The notes under the pieces: generated by a model
What the model was told of the DNA's origin: nothing
Database searches by the model: none
The model's input: the letters and a program-made list of their open reading frames with translations, nothing else
Shown: positions 10,196-22,864 of the stretch, piece after piece
Layout: every line of letters starts with the position of its first letter
Numbering within the stretch: the first letter of the stretch is position 1
Source of the DNA: Hymenopus coronatus
Taxonomy: Eukaryota > Arthropoda > Insecta > Mantodea > Hymenopodidae
Direction: 5' to 3'
Length of the DNA: 64,000 nt
Assembly: GCA_030762935.1 (NCBI GenBank)
Contig: CM060898.1
Location: forward strand, 102,369,281-102,433,280
Translations under genes and position numbers: made by a program

Positions 10196-11008
10196 ATTTT
10201 TACTTTCTCTATACGTACTATGTACATAGTGTCTAGAGAAGGTATTGTATTGCACCCAAAAATTCGATAACGAGATTTCACCAGAAATATGTTTTGAGAC
10301 CCCCTGAATAAAAAAAAAAGCATTTCTAGAAAAATGTCCGTGTGTCTGTCTGTCTGACTGTGTGTTTGTGTTAGTCTTTGGGTAGTATAGCTCAAAAACG
10401 ATAAGACCGTTAAATATCAAACTTGGTATTTAAGTTTGGTATCGTCCAAGGATGCGACACGGAGATTTTTAAAAAAATCCTCCCACCCCAAACTACCCTT
10501 TACATGGAACATCTTTCGAAAGCTTTGATTTTCTAAAAAATGGCTTTAACGATTTTGATTAAAATATCGTATATTAAAGATATTTACCTGACAAATAAAA
10601 TGTATATCTTGAATTTTCTGGGAAAAGCCACTGAAAACTAGTTTATTCTGGATGAATTTTACGGAATTTTGCTTAACCGCTAAACCGTAAGAGATGGACA
10701 AAAACAACACAAAAAATGTAGAGCACCTTAAAACACACAATTTATCTTATATACTTTTTTTCGTGGAGTTGATCGTTTTTAGATACTCCTTGTTTTCTAT
10801 TTCAGCTTTAAAAAGCATACTTTTCTCATACAGGAATTTAACAATTCCTTATTTCGATTCTACTTACAAGGAAGCAAGTAATAGGACTATTCCTGCTGAT
10901 TTTTTCTCGATTAGCATGAAGCAAATAGATGCAAGAGCTTTTTAACATAAATTTGTTCCACAGATATAGAGAAAGTCCTGTGAATGGGACACATCAGATT
11001 TTTTTTTG
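10196..11008 (-). mobile_element. TCTGATG element, near full length
   Basis: Complete hairpin (TATGTACATAGTG) preceded by TTTTTACTTTCTC. The core has a GTCTGTCTGTCTGACTGTGTG run. The right third is shortened after AGGAATTTAACAATTCC, then ends CACATCAGATTTTT. Confidence 0.9.
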
Positions 11009-11585
11009 TAGTTGGTACCTATGTTTGTTGAAAGCGAGCAAATAAATAAGCACTTATATTAATTAACGAACAAGTAAGAAATCAAAATAAAGTAAATATA
11101 TACAATGTACTTAAAAACATTGTCGGGGAGTTGGAACTGTAGAAGGAACAGTTAAAGAGAGGTAACTGTATCATTTTTCCTCGTTATAATCCCTCTAAAA
11201 ACAAATAACAAGTAATTTAAATTACTATATTAAAAAATCCAAAGAGTAAACTTTGACCTTTTTTATAAACTCTAAGCATGGCGAACCTGAAACTGCATGG
11301 ATGTGCAGGTTTAACTCATAAGCGTAAAAAAATATATTTTTTAATGTTTGTGCCGCAGTAAATAAAGTGTTTACTTAACTCAAATAGTTAACAGTTGAAA
11401 AACAAATTAACATTCTATGCATATAAATGTTGGTCGTGTTTATATAAGCAGCTAGATCCAAAACGACTTATGCCTGTCAAAATGCATATCTCGTTTTTCG
11501 AACATTTGTTGGCGCATTGAAAATAGCTTAATCGGAAATAAAAACATTTTAACAACATAATTGCAAATGTAACAGAATATAATTA
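11009..11585. other. Unclassified AT-rich DNA
   Basis: Contains a small hairpin (AACCTGAAACTGCATG...TGCAGGTT, near 11284-11312). No gene or known repeat is seen. Confidence 0.4.
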
Positions 11586-12437
11586 AAATCTGGTGCGTTC
11601 CATTCACATGACTTCCTCTACCTGCACTGGAAAAAAAATGTTTACAAAAGTTTATTCTTCTTTCTACATCATGCTGCTCGGAATCAACATTAGCAGAACT
11701 GTCTTAACTAAGGGAATACACTAGGCTAAAGCGATAGTCAAATGTTTTACATTCTGTCTCTATGCGATTGCCATTGAAGTTAGCTTCTTTGTATGACCAG
11801 GAGTAACACAAAAGTAACACTGACGACTTCCTGTTTGGGAAATGTATAGGTATTTTAAAATTGAAACCAATAACAAGGAATATCTCGGAAATGGTTAATT
11901 CTATAAAAGAAATATAAAATATTTCAACATCTACAGTTCTTGCGCCGTAAGCCTTTATCCATCCCTTACGGTTTATCAGTTATACAAAAGTTATTCAAAA
12001 TGAAGAAGTCTTCTGAGGTTATTCCCAGAATATTTAAGGTATACATTTAATTTCTCATCAGCATAATTAAAACGCACGGTTTTCGTATCAAGATCGTTAG
12101 AGCCATTTTTGAGAAAATACATATTTTCAAAAAATTGTCCATGAAAAGGGTAATTAGTGTAGGCGATTTTCCTGAAAACCTTCATGTTGAAACCTTGCAA
12201 AGTGCCTAACTAAAATACCAAGTTTGTTATTTAACGTACTTTCGTTTATGACTTATGCTGTCCAAAGATATACACACACCTTCACAGAGACACACACACG
12301 ACCTTTTCCTAAAAATGCTTCTTCAGGGGTCTCAAAACAATTATTACTGAGAAAACTCGGTATAGAATTTTTGAGTGGAATAGGATACCTTTTTTATCTC
12401 TATGCACATTGAACATATGTGCGCTAGAAACTAAAAA
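11586..12437 (+). mobile_element. TCTGATG element, diverged full-length copy
   Basis: The left end reads AAAATCTGGTGCGTTCC. The right end has the alternative hairpin (GAACATATGTGCGCTAGAAAC) rather than the ACTATGTACATAGT form. The sequence is clearly older than its neighbours, with many substitutions. Confidence 0.85.
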
Positions 12438-12596
12438 GGAAACAGTGATTAAAATAAACAAAAAAACAACAAAACAAACAAAAAACAAAAAAATGCGTCA
12501 AAGAAGTACAACTTTCAGGAGAGACAATAAACTGAATGTTTTTACAATACTTGTATAAGCAACATTTTCAGAACTCTATATAATAAGAAGGTTCAT

Positions 12597-12858
12597 GCCC
12601 ACCTGAGTAGTGTGGTGGTAGGTGTCTGCCTCACATTCAAAAGGTAGTGAGTTCTAATCTCGCATAGGGTGAGTTGCCCGGATAAGGTTTTTTTGGAGGT
12701 TTTTTCCCTATCCTCAGAAGACGAATGTCGAGTAACTTTAAGATCCATGAATCCCGAGATCATTTGACCATCATTTCACCAATGTCATACATCATCCGAT
12801 ATGACCAACCACTTAAATGACGTCAAGCTACCCCCCCCAAAAAAAAAAGAAAAAAAAA
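12597..12858 (+). mobile_element. tRNA-derived SINE with poly-A tail
   Basis: Head TAGTGTGGTGGTAGGTG (A box) and GAGTTCTAATCTC (B box). The body contains GGTTTTTTTGGAGGTTTTTTCCC and CCTCAGAAGACGAATGTCGAG. It ends in a C run and an A run (12833-12858). The tail type differs from the SINE at 6867, so it is a separate family. Confidence 0.75.
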
Positions 12859-13466
12859 TTATCTTCTTGGTATTCGTAACATTATGAATTTCTTAGGCCT
12901 GTTATCTGACAGTTGAGGTGTGTACAAAGTGAGAGGACTTTGACCTTTTTGAAATCACAGGACTCTGTTTAGAATAAGTATAAGTTTTTCTCCAAATTAA
13001 CAAATTCTGTTGAAATATTAAACTTAATAATAAAATATAGAAACTACTAGCAGAGTATTTCTAACGTTCCTATGAACAGGTATGAAATTTTGCATTGAAA
13101 TATAATATATTATAAGAAAATAAAAAAACAAAAACAGTACTTCTGGGCTATGCATAGACTGCTCTCCTCAAAAAGTTCTTTCACTTATTTTCTGTAACGT
13201 TATTATAATCTTCATCTGCATTATTTGTCTCATTAGATCCAACAAATAACATAATGAAGTTAACAGCATCTGGATTTGATATCATCAAGTTTCTTTTGTT
13301 TAATTTTCCTTGGTCCGTTGTAAGCCTTACAATGAGGGATTATAGGTTCCATATTAGGCTTCAAGATACGGAAGTATTGTGCTGAAATGCCACTCATTAC
13401 TTGAAATTCTCTTCATTCAGACTGAATTTGATATAATTTTTAACAAATAATTGCAAACTCTTACTT
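12859..13466. other. Unclassified AT-rich DNA
   Basis: No recognisable repeat or open frame of note. Confidence 0.45.
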
Positions 13467-14184
13467 AAAAATCTGATGTGTTCCATTCACATGACTTTAC
13501 CATAGGTTAAAGAGACAGTCAAAAGCTGGTTGCTATGTGACTGAAGTTCTTTTGTTTGTATGGACAAGAATTGTTAAATTCCTGTATGTGGAAAAGTATG
13601 TTTTTGAAAGCTGAAACCAAAAACAAGGTATATCTCAAAAACAATCAACTCCACGAAAAAATGTATATAACATAAACTGTGTGTTTTAAAGTGCTCTGCA
13701 TTTGTTGTGTGGTAAGTTTTTGTCCGTCTCTTACGGTTTAGCACTTATGCAAAATTCCGTAAAATTGACCGAGAATAAAGTAGTCTTCAGAGGCTATTCC
13801 CAGAAAATTCAAAATATACATTTTATTTGCCAGGTAAATATCTTTAATATACGAAATTTTAATCATAATCGCTGGAGCCATTTTTGAGAAAATCAAAATG
13901 TTCAAAAAAAATTCCATGTAAAGGGTAGTTTGGGGTGGGGGATTTTTCTCAAAATTTTCGTGTCGCATCCCTGGAAGATACTAAACTTAAATAGGTACCA
14001 AGTTTGGTATTTTACCGAGTTTTCGTTTTTGAGTTATCGTGTTCACAAACACACGGATAGACGGACCATTTTCTGAAAATACTTTTTTTTTGGATACAGG
14101 GGACCCTAAAACATATATTTCCGGTGAAATCTCGGTGTCGAATTTTTTGGTGGAGTACATAGTACGTATAGAGAAAGTAAAAAT
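13467..14184 (+). mobile_element. TCTGATG element with subterminal deletion
   Basis: TCTGATGTG at 13472. About 120 bp just inside the end is missing: CATGACTTT jumps to CCATAGGTTAAAG. The rest is well kept. The hairpin is reduced (GTACATAGTACGTATAGAG) because the left half of the palindrome is lost. It joins the next copy at 14178-14184. Confidence 0.88.
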
Positions 14185-14945
14185 GTCTTATTTGCTCAAT
14201 TCACTCACTTTCTCTACATTTCTACAATAAATTATTGTTAAAAAACTTATTCTTCTATTTACTTCATGCTAAGCGAGAAAAATTATCACAATTTGTCTTA
14301 TTGCTTGCTTCCTTATTAGTAGAAGGTGAATAAGGGAGTACCATAAACTAACTCGATAGTCAAATCGAGTGATTGCTATGCGATTGAAGTACCTTTGTTT
14401 GTATGGACGGAAGTATGAGAAAAGTATAATTATTTTAAAGCTAAAGCTTATAACAAGGAATATCTCAAAAATCGCCAAATTCACGAAAAAACATATATAA
14501 CATAAATTGTGTGTTTTAACGAGATCTGCACTTTTTGTTGCGTAAGCTTTTGTCTATCTCTTACAGTTTACCAGTTATGCAAAATTCCGCAAAATGCATC
14601 TAGAATAAACATGTCTTCGTAGGCTATTCTCAAAAAATTGAAGATACATATTTTATTTGTCATGTAAATATCTTGTATATAAAAGATTTTTATCAAAATC
14701 TTTAGAGCCATTTTTGAGAAAATCAACATTCTTTCCATGTGAAGGGTAGCTGGGGTGGGGGCAGTTTCTTGAAAATCTTCGTATCGCATCCTTGGAAGGT
14801 ACCAAACTTTGTATTTAACGGTATTTCGTTTTGAGCTATGCTATTTTTATAAACATGTATTTCCAGTAAAATCTCAATATCAATTTTTGGGTGGAATACA
14901 ATATCTTCTCTATTCACTATGTACATAGTGCATGTAGAGAAAGTT
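14178..14945 (+). mobile_element. TCTGATG element, head-to-tail with the previous copy
   Basis: Starts AAAAATGTCTTATTTGC directly after the AGAGAAAGT of the preceding copy. The GT/CA core is entirely absent: GAGCTATGCTAT passes straight to ACATGTATTTCCAG. The hairpin ACTATGTACATAGTGCATG is intact. Confidence 0.88.
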
Positions 14946-15499
14946 ATAATAAAACCATACATTTATTTTAAATGTGTTGTTTACTTCAAGTATATTTTAC
15001 TAACTATTTCTGACTCATTGTTGTTATTAGTTTAAATATGTCAAAAAAGCAACATTTTATCACGAAACATATTATGAACATTTTCTAAACCTTTTAAAGT
15101 CCAAGAAACAAACAAAAACTTAGCGCAGTTATGCAAAGTGTATAAATTGTGTACCTAGAGGTAAAATATCAGGTCATCATTGTTATTATTTAGTCGCAAG
15201 AGATTTTAAGTGACATAATAAAGTAAGAAATAAGAATATAGATACATAAACGTTCAACTGTCTCAGCAAAACTGATGAAATTTAACCTCTAACATATTTG
15301 AGTTGCAATAAATATGTGGCATAAAGTTGCGCCAGACATGCCTTCGATAGAATTATAACTTCGAAGTTTTACATTATACTTTGATTTTACGTAATATATG
15401 AAATTATTTATCACAGTTATTTCTCTAGATCCTCAGTATTTCCTTATGTAATAATTAATCATTTAATTGGGCCATAATTATAGTATCAAATATCAAATG
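14946..15499. other. Unclassified AT-rich DNA
   Basis: No gene, tRNA-like head or TCTGATG homology recognised. Confidence 0.45.
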
Positions 15500-15810
15500 A
15501 TGTTAACATTGCCGATACTTACTTTTTTCAAATGGAAAGTCCTTATTCACTTTTTCATTCTGTCATAGAAACAGAAGCTAATTTCATCTGCATCAACCAG
15601 CTTTTAAAAGATTTGCATATCGCTATAGCCTAGTGTAATCTCTTATTTCCCTTCAACTTATATAGAACTAAGTGATAAAACCTTTTCTGGTAGTGCTTAT
15701 CTCAATTAGCATGATGTAGAGTGAAGAATACTTTTATAAGAATAACTTGTAGCTGAATAGGTAGAGGAAGAAGTGTAAATTAAACACACCAGATATTTAT
15801 TTATGGTGTT
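15500..15810 (-). mobile_element. TCTGATG element, right part only, old copy
   Basis: Recognisable blocks are AAATGGAAAGTCCTTATTC, TTATCTCGATT-like TTATCTCAATTAGCATGATG, GTAGAGGAAG and CACACCAGATATTT. The left two thirds is gone. It is strongly diverged. Confidence 0.65.
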
Positions 15811-15982
15811 CACTTCAATCTCTCTCTCTATCTCTCTCACTCTCTGTGTCTCACACATAAGCATACAGTTTTTTGTTTTCTAAGAATTTTTTTTTTGCAG
15901 AGCAGAAATCTTTAAAACATAATTTTTCAGTGAAATCTTTATAATAAATTTATTTACAATATTTATATGGTAGAGAAAATTA
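15811..15982 (+). mobile_element. CT-rich run and degenerate TCTGATG hairpin end
   Basis: A TCTCTCTCTATCTCTCTCAC run (15817-15846) merges into CACACATAAGC, TTTTTCAGTGAAATCTTTA and GGTAGAGAAAATTAAA. These match, poorly, the last 140 bp of a plus-oriented element. Confidence 0.45.
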
Positions 15983-16611
15983 AACTTCTTTATATGATAT
16001 TAAAATGAGCGACTGGTTATTATAATTATTATTATAGAAAGCGGTAAACCACAAAGGCTTTGAATGCCGATTTTTCAACATGCTATACATGATTTTTATA
16101 ATATGCCGGTGTATTTTGTACATCAAGGGTGGAAAAAAGAGAGGACTGCTAAAAAAATACGTTCCTAAATTTAGCATCGCTTTGGTATTTTTTTATCCAA
16201 AATATTTTGAAACTTTTTTTAAAGCGTTTTACTGTTGCTGATTGCTTGTTAAGGTAAGGGCTTTGTTTGAATCGATTTCCGCTAATGAGTAGCTCTGAAA
16301 TAATGACGAAACCGGCATCAAATGCATGAAAACCTGTCTTTTTTATTTTGATAACATAACGCGGAATACATCAAAATATGGTACAAAATGAACGAAAAAA
16401 AAATAAAAAACGAGCTTGGTAGAGAGGAATCGTGAGAGGTGGGGGAGGCCCGCCATGTCACCGCGGACACTAATTGAACGGAACTAGGCTTTTTCCAAGG
16501 CACGTGCGCCGACTTCCGGGCCCCTGAGTGCACTGATCCATCCAGACAGCTATAGGCCTTCTTCGCCCCTTCCCCTTCACCCTGGTCAGGCCTATATCAT
16601 CACATTTACTG
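15983..16611. other. Unclassified DNA with a GC-rich block
   Basis: 16410-16600 is much richer in G and C (GTGGGGGAGGCCCGCC, CACCGCGGAC, GGCACGTGCGCCGAC) than the flanks. A 71-codon minus-strand frame overlaps it (16318-16533). No domain is recognised. A CACGTG E-box is present at about 16500-16505. Confidence 0.35.
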
Positions 16612-16676
16612 AGCGGGATAGCTCAAATGGTAGCCCATATAATGAGTCGCGGGTTCGATCCACGTAACCGACCTAA
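16612..16676 (+). mobile_element. tRNA-like SINE head
   Basis: GAGCGGGATAGCTCAAATGGTAG gives an A box and GCGGGTTCGATCCACG a B box, spaced as in a tRNA. No pairing acceptor stem of seven bases is visible, and it is cut by a TCTGATG element at 16682. It is a truncated SINE rather than a working tRNA gene. Confidence 0.6.
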
Positions 16677-16681
16677 TTCAA

Positions 16682-17100
16682 ATTTTACTTTCTCTACGCG
16701 TGCTATGTACATAGTGTATAGAGAAGGCATTGCATTGCACCCAAAAATTCCATATCGAGATTTCACCGGAAATACATGCATTGGAACCCCCGAACCCAAA
16801 AAAGAGCATTTTTAGAAAAATGTCCGAGTCTGTCTGTGTGTATGCATGTGGATAGTATATCTCAAAAACGCAAAGTCCTGTTAAATAACAAACTTGATAT
16901 TTAAGTTCAGTATCTTCCAACATTTCAAGAAAAACTCCCCGACCCCAGCTACCCATTTTATGGTTTATTTACTTAAAAATAGCTCTAACGATGTTGACTG
17001 AAATGCCGTATATTAAAGATATTTACATGACTGATATAATGCATATCTTGAAATACTAGGAATAGCCTCTTAAGATGTCTTTATTTTGACTGAATTTCGT
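16682..17100 (-). mobile_element. TCTGATG element, hairpin half
   Basis: Hairpin with compensating-looking change (CGCGTGCTATGTACATAGTG). The core is short. Homology stops at CTGAATTTCGTCAG near 17100. Confidence 0.88.
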
Positions 17101-17736
17101 CAGTGAGCGAACGGCTGCCACGATTAAACTCGTTATACCAACGGTGGCAGCTTCATCACCAAATGTAATAGTAAGTTGATAAAATATGCACTTATGTCTT
17201 GATAATCCACGCCGAAAACTATATTAAATAATCGCATGAATATTTTCAAGAGTTAGTTCCATTTTTTCGCTGAGATTCAATGTTTAAATCACTGTAAACA
17301 ACACAAATAAGGCTCTATTGACAAAGTATCTGGAGTAGGTTGATATAAACAACGTAAAACTTTCCATGTAAAACACCAGATGGCACTTACAGCAATCAGT
17401 GTTTTAAAGGCTCAAAATATAAGAAGTGGAACTTGTACCTCACAAGACCAATTCACTTACAAGCAATTTAAAAACAGTCAATGTACCACCGCGGAACAGT
17501 CTTATGAAACATAGCTGATGCAAATCTTGAGAAATGGCAAGAGGCAAATTAACACGCATTGTCTCGCGATTCTTGAGAAAGAAATCTCAAAGCGTAACGA
17601 TTATGCTACTGCACGATTATAATAATTATGTTTCTGAAAATGTCTTAGTTGCTTTAGAAGTTAACGCTGCTAGTGTTGGAAAATGTATGTGCTCGGTGTA
17701 GCGTCAAAGGCATGGCAAGTTGAGTCCGCTCTTGTC
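17101..17736. other. Unclassified DNA
   Basis: Neither strand holds a long open frame or a repeat that I recognise. Confidence 0.45.
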
Positions 17737-17990
17737 CCCCTCAGTGGTGTAATGGTTACCATGCTGACCTAAGATACCCAAGGTCGTGGATTCGATGGAG
17801 TTTTTCGGGAGTAAAAATACTTAGCCTGCCTTACTTTGGAAGCGAAGTAAAGCCGTTGGTCCCGTGTCGTAGATTTATAGCACGTAAAAGAACTTTATGC
17901 CTGATAAAAGAGGCCTCTGATCAAATTAAACGCTCCATAGAATGGGACGCTGAGAACCATTGCAGCTAAAGAGCTATCATAAATAAAACT
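17737..17990 (+). mobile_element. tRNA-derived SINE, family S2, near full length
   Basis: Head GTGGTGTAATGGTTACCATG with a weaker B box (GTGGATTCGAT). The body carries GTCCCGTGTCGTAGATTTA, AAAGAGGCCTCTGA and TGGGACGCTGAGAACC, and the tail ends GAGCTATCATAAATAAA. The same body is found at 55796 (plus) and 26712 (minus). It is directly followed by a TCTGATG hairpin end. Confidence 0.8.
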
Positions 17991-18000
17991 CCATTTCCTA

Positions 18001-18753
18001 TTTACTTTCTCTATACGCACTATGTGCATAGTCTATAGAGTAGGTATTGCACTCCACCAAAAAATTCGATACAGAGATTTCTCCGGAAATATATATTTTA
18101 GGGTCCCCTGTATCCAAAAAACAGTATTTTCAGAAAAAGGTCCGTGTGTGTCCGTGTGTCCGTGTGTCTGTGAACACGATAACTCAAAAACGAAAAGTCG
18201 GGAAAATACCAAACTTGGTATTTAAGCTTAGTATGTTCCAGGGATGCGACACGAAGATTTTGAGAAAAATCCCCCCACCCCAAATTACCCTTTATATGGA
18301 ACTTTTTTCGAAAATTTTGATTTTCTAAAAAATGGCTCTAATGATTTTGGTTAAAATATGGTATATTAAATATATTTACCTGACAAATAAAATGTATATT
18401 TTGAATGTTCTGGGAATAGCCTCTGAAGACTACTTTATTCAGGGTCAATTTTACAAAATTTTGCATAACTGCTAAACCGTAAGAGACAACAAATGTAGAG
18501 CACTTTAAAACACACAATTTATGTTATATACATATTTTTCGTGGAGTTTATTATTTTTGAGATATTCCTTGTTTTTGGTTTCAGATATAAAACACATACT
18601 TTTCTCATACAGGTCTTTGTGAACTCGTGTCCATACAAACAAAGGAACTTCAGTCACATAGCAACCAGCTTTTGACTATCACTTTAACCTATGGTACTCC
18701 CTTATTGCAGAGATGTAGACAAAGTCATGAGAATGGAACACATCAGATTTTTT
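18001..18753 (-). mobile_element. TCTGATG element with subterminal deletion
   Basis: The hairpin is CACTATGTGCATAGTC, with a changed centre. About 120 bp near the right end is missing: ACTCCCTTATT passes straight to GCAGAGATGTAGAC. This is the same region lost in the copy at 13467, but the break points differ. The right end CATCAGATTTTTT is intact. Confidence 0.9.
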
Positions 18754-19293
18754 GAGTCCGTTCCTCCTTATTTACATCAGGATCATTTTAATGAATGTCA
18801 GAGACAAAATGTACTATCAGCAGCTGCCATACAATGCTAATACGACATTCGGGGTAATAGTTTAGTATAGGCAACAATGCACGCCGGTATCGACTCCTTA
18901 ATGATTGCTTTTCCAACTAGTTATTTGTTTAGGTTTTAATATGGCTATCTTCCCAATCCTTTCATTATTATCATCTTAATGAAACAAAATCCGCATAGGA
19001 CCGGCTAAATAGCTAACTAAGCGTATTTAGAGAAGCACGTCAAAGGTAAACCCTTTCATTTTGTGCAAAAAATAATAATGTATTTTCTGTGTAAACATTT
19101 CTGCTCTTGTGCTCTTAAAAGTGCATTTGTATCCAAATATTTCCATATACATAATGTTACGCTAATGTGTCTACCTGATGTAAACTATTATAGAGGTTAC
19201 TAATACTTTCTATACTACATATTGTTAAGTAAAAGATATATAGTATTCCACCAAAAATTTTAACCAAATATATATTATGTTTGGAAACACGCT
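18754..19293. other. Unclassified AT-rich DNA
   Basis: No gene or known repeat recognised. Confidence 0.45.
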
Positions 19294-20140
19294 GAAAAAA
19301 ATCTGATGTGTTCCATTCACATGACTTTCTCTACAACTCTTCAAAAAAGTATTGTTAAAAAGCTTGTACTTCTATTTAATTCATGCTAATCGAGAAAAAA
19401 TTAACAGAAATACTTTTATTGCTTGCTTTCTTGTAAGTGGAGTACCATACGTTAAAGTGATAGTCAAAAGCTGGTTGCTATGTGACTGAAGTTCCTTTGT
19501 TTGTATGGACAGTACTTGACACATTACTGTTTGAGAAAAGTCAAGTTTTTTAAAGTTGAAATCAATAACAAGGAATATTTAAAAAACGATCAACTCTAAG
19601 AAAAAATGTATATAACACAAATTGTGTGTTTTAACGTGCTCTACGTTTTTTGTGTGGTGAGTTTTTGTCCATCTCTTACGATTTAGCAGTTATGCAACAT
19701 TCCGTGAAATTCATCTAAAATAAAGTCTTTAGGGGATATTCCCAGAAAAGTCAAGATATACATATTATTTGTCAGGTAAATATCTTTAATATACGATATT
19801 TTAATCAAAATCGTTAGAGCCATTTTCGTGAAAATCAAAATTTTCGAAAAAAGTTCCATGTAGAGGGTAGCTGGTGATGGGAGGATTTTCTTCAAAATCT
19901 TCTTGTTGCATCCTTGGAAGATACTAAACTTTAATACCTAGTTTTGTATTTTACTGACTTTTCTTTTCGGAGTTATCGTGTTCACAGACACACGGACACA
20001 CGGACTTTCTGAAAATGCGTTTTTTTTATACAGGGGACCCTAAAAACATATTTCCGGTGAAAACTCGGTATCGAATTCTTGGGTGGAGTGCAATACCTTC
20101 TAAATACACTATATACATAGTACGTATAGAGAAAGGAAAA
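19294..20140 (+). mobile_element. TCTGATG element, full length
   Basis: AAAAAAATCTGATG at left. The core is a short CACACGGACACACGGAC run. The hairpin ACTATATACATAGTACG has one mismatch and is followed by AGAGAAAGGAAAAA. Confidence 0.92.
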
Positions 20141-20147
20141 ATTAACA

Positions 20148-20740
20148 AAAGATCCGCGCACGAATGTGTGCTAGTCTGTGAACAATATTACTCAGAAACG
20201 AAAAGTTCGTTAAATATTCGAATTTCTGTTAAGTTCAGCATCTTCCAATGGTGTGGCACGAAGATTACCATCAAATTCCCACACTCCAAATTATCCTTTA
20301 CACGAAATACGTCTTTTCAAATTTGATTTTGTCAAAAAAAACTAACGATTTCGATTAATATACCAAATGTTTTTAAGAAGTTTACATGAAATGGAAATAT
20401 TAAATTGTGTGTGACTGTTAATAAGATATTTTACAATAGTAAATTTAATTGTGACCTTAACCATTTACGAAATATTCCTAGTTATTGATTTCACTTTTAA
20501 AATACTTAATCTTTTCTCATTTGGGAAGTCTTATTCCCACACCCCAATTCTTAAAACATTCGACTACCGTTTAATAAAACTATGTTCTTCCATTCCAATT
20601 ATATACAAGGAATATGTAATTAAGGTATTTTTATAAAGTTTATCTTGATTAATGCGAATTAGAAGAATAACTTTTCTAAGAATAGTTTGTAAAAGAATGT
20701 GAAGATAAAATAGCATGGACTAGTAATGCATCACACTTTT
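20148..20740 (-). mobile_element. TCTGATG element, hairpin missing, old copy
   Basis: Starts in the core block (AGATCCGCGCACGAATGTGTGC). The right end is degenerate (GCATCACACTTTT). It shares its terminal T run with the next copy at 20737-20740. Confidence 0.75.
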
Positions 20741-21465
20741 ACTTTCTCTAGCACCTGTTTATATAGTAAATGTAAAAGGTATTGTATTTCACCCAAAATT
20801 CACCAGAAATATTTGTTTTGAATCCAAAAAAGAAAATATTTAGAAAAAAGTCCCCTGTGTGTGTCTGTCAGTATGCATGTGTGTGTGTGTGTGTGTGTGT
20901 GTGTAGGGTGGGACTGCAGAACTCAAAAACGCAAAGTCCGTTAAATACCAAACTTAGTATTTAAGTTAAGCACCTTCTAAAAACGCGGCACGAACATTTT
21001 CAGGAAAATCCTCCTACTTACATGTACCCTTTATATGGAACAGTTTACAAATTTATGATTTTTCTCAAAAATGTCTCTAACCATTTTACTAAAATACATA
21101 AAGGCAAACAAGAACGTATATCTTGAATTTTCTTGGAATACCCTCTGAAGACCTCTTCATTCAAACCGTAGGAGATATACAAATCTTAACATACAAAAAT
21201 GTAGAACTCGTTAAAATACATCATTTATGTACAGCTAGCAATATTCGTACTTAAACTATTCTCAAACGGGACTCAATTTTCATTTCATAGAATTTTTTTT
21301 TTAACTTTTCTAACTTTTGGACATGCAATTGCTTCAGAGATTTTTTAAAGATTTGATTATCGCTTTAGCCCAGTGTTTTCCCTTATTTCCCTTCTTCTTA
21401 GAATGAACTAATACCATAATTTCTAGTAATGTTTATCTCGATTCGCCTGGTGACACGGGAAACCC
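20737..21465 (-). mobile_element. TCTGATG element, head-to-tail with the previous copy, right end lost
   Basis: Hairpin of the alternative type (CTAGCACCTGTTTATATAG). A pure GT run at 20878-20904 forms the core. Homology fades after GTTTATCTCGATTCGCC near 21450. Confidence 0.8.
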
Positions 21466-21470
21466 AGGAT

Positions 21471-22056
21471 AAAATCTTATGTGTTCCATTCACATTACTT
21501 TCTCTACACTCTACCTATGTTTGTATGGACTGGTGTTGATAAATTTCCGCATGAAAAAGCATAGGTATTTTAAAGCTGGCAGTAATTACAAGAAATATCT
21601 AAAAAACGGTCAACCTCACGAAAAAAAAAATATATTACATAAATTGTGTGTTTTAATGAGCTCTACATTTTTAGTGTGGTAAGTTTTTGTTTATATCTCG
21701 GTATACCAGTTATGCAAAATCTCGCAAAATTCATGCACAATAAACATGTCTTCAGAAATGTTTATTCTGTCTTTATTTATGTCTTTTCGTTTCCCAGAAA
21801 ATTGAAGATATGCATTTTATTTGTCATGTAAATATCTGAAATATAAAAGATTTTAATCAAAACCATTAGAGCCAATTTTGAGAAAATAAAAATTTTGCCA
21901 ATTTTTTCCCATGTAAAGGGTAGTTGGATGTGGTGGTATTTTCTTAAAAATCTTCGTGTCGCATCCTTGGAAAATACCAAACTTAAATACCAAGTTTGAC
22001 ATTTAACGGTGTTTTCGTTTTTGAGCTATGCTGTCCACACACACACATAGACCTTT
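21471..22056 (+). mobile_element. TCTGATG element, hairpin lost
   Basis: Left end AAAATCTTATGTGTTCC. About 150 bp inside the end is missing (CTCTACACTCTACC to TATGTTTGTATGG). It stops in the CA core and meets an oppositely oriented copy at about 22058. Confidence 0.8.
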
Positions 22057-22059
22057 TTT

Positions 22060-22780
22060 CCATTTTTTGTCCGTATGTACAATGTACATCGTGAGTAGAG
22101 AGGGTATTGTATTGCACCCAAAAATTTGATACCGATATTTCACCGGAAATACATGTTTTAGGACCCCTTGAATCCAAAAAAAAAAGCATTTTCAGAAGAA
22201 GGTCCGGGTGTGTATGTCTGTCAGTCGGTGTGTCTAGGGACAGCATAGCTGCAAAAGAAAAAGACGGTTAAATACCAAACTTAGTACAATTACCCTTTAC
22301 ATGGACAAATTTTCGAAAATTTTGTTTTTCTTAAAAATGGTTCTAACGCTTATGACTAAAATACCACATATTAAACACATTTCCATCACAAATAAAATGT
22401 ACCTATATCTTGACTTTTCTGGGAATAGTTTCTGAAGACCTGATTATTTTGGGTGAATTTTGCTAAATTATACACAATTAGTAAACCGTGAGAGATAAAC
22501 AAAAACTTGACAGAAAATGTCCGCTTTTCTTTTGTTCAACTCCTGGCCAAGCAAAGAAGCGATTTGCAATGACAATTGCCTAACAACAACTTTTAAAACA
22601 TTTGATTATCTCTTTGCCATAGCGCATTCCTTTAGTTCCCCTTTACTTATAAGGAATTAAGTAATTTAAACATTCTGTTAATGTTTATCTCGATTAGCAT
22701 GGTGTGGAAAGAAGAGCTTTTGTAAGAAGTTTGTAGAGTAGCGAGAGAAAGTCATGTGACTGTAAGACATAAGATTTTTT
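22060..22780 (-). mobile_element. TCTGATG element
   Basis: Alternative hairpin (CCGTATGTACAATGTACATCG). Part of the middle is missing (AACTTAGTACAATTACCC). The right end is the S-variant GTGACTGTAAGACATAAGATTTTTTT. A 35-bp scrap of another copy (CCAAAACATGTATTTCCGG) follows at 22789-22811. Confidence 0.82.
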
Positions 22781-22807
22781 TAGTCAGGAGAACCAAAACA
22801 TGTATTT

Positions 22808-22864
22808 CCGGGTTTGAAACTTTGGATTTAGGGGTCAGCATGGTAGCCACCACACCACGGAGAG
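22808..22864 (-). mobile_element. S2-type SINE head fragment
   Basis: Minus strand reads CCGTGGTGTGGTGGCTACCATGCTGACC, close to the head of the SINE at 17737, and ends GTTTCAAACCC. The body is absent. Confidence 0.5.

Noticed and set aside
16612..16676. Functional tRNA gene
   Set aside because: A and B boxes are present but there is no seven-pair acceptor stem, and a transposon cuts directly after it.
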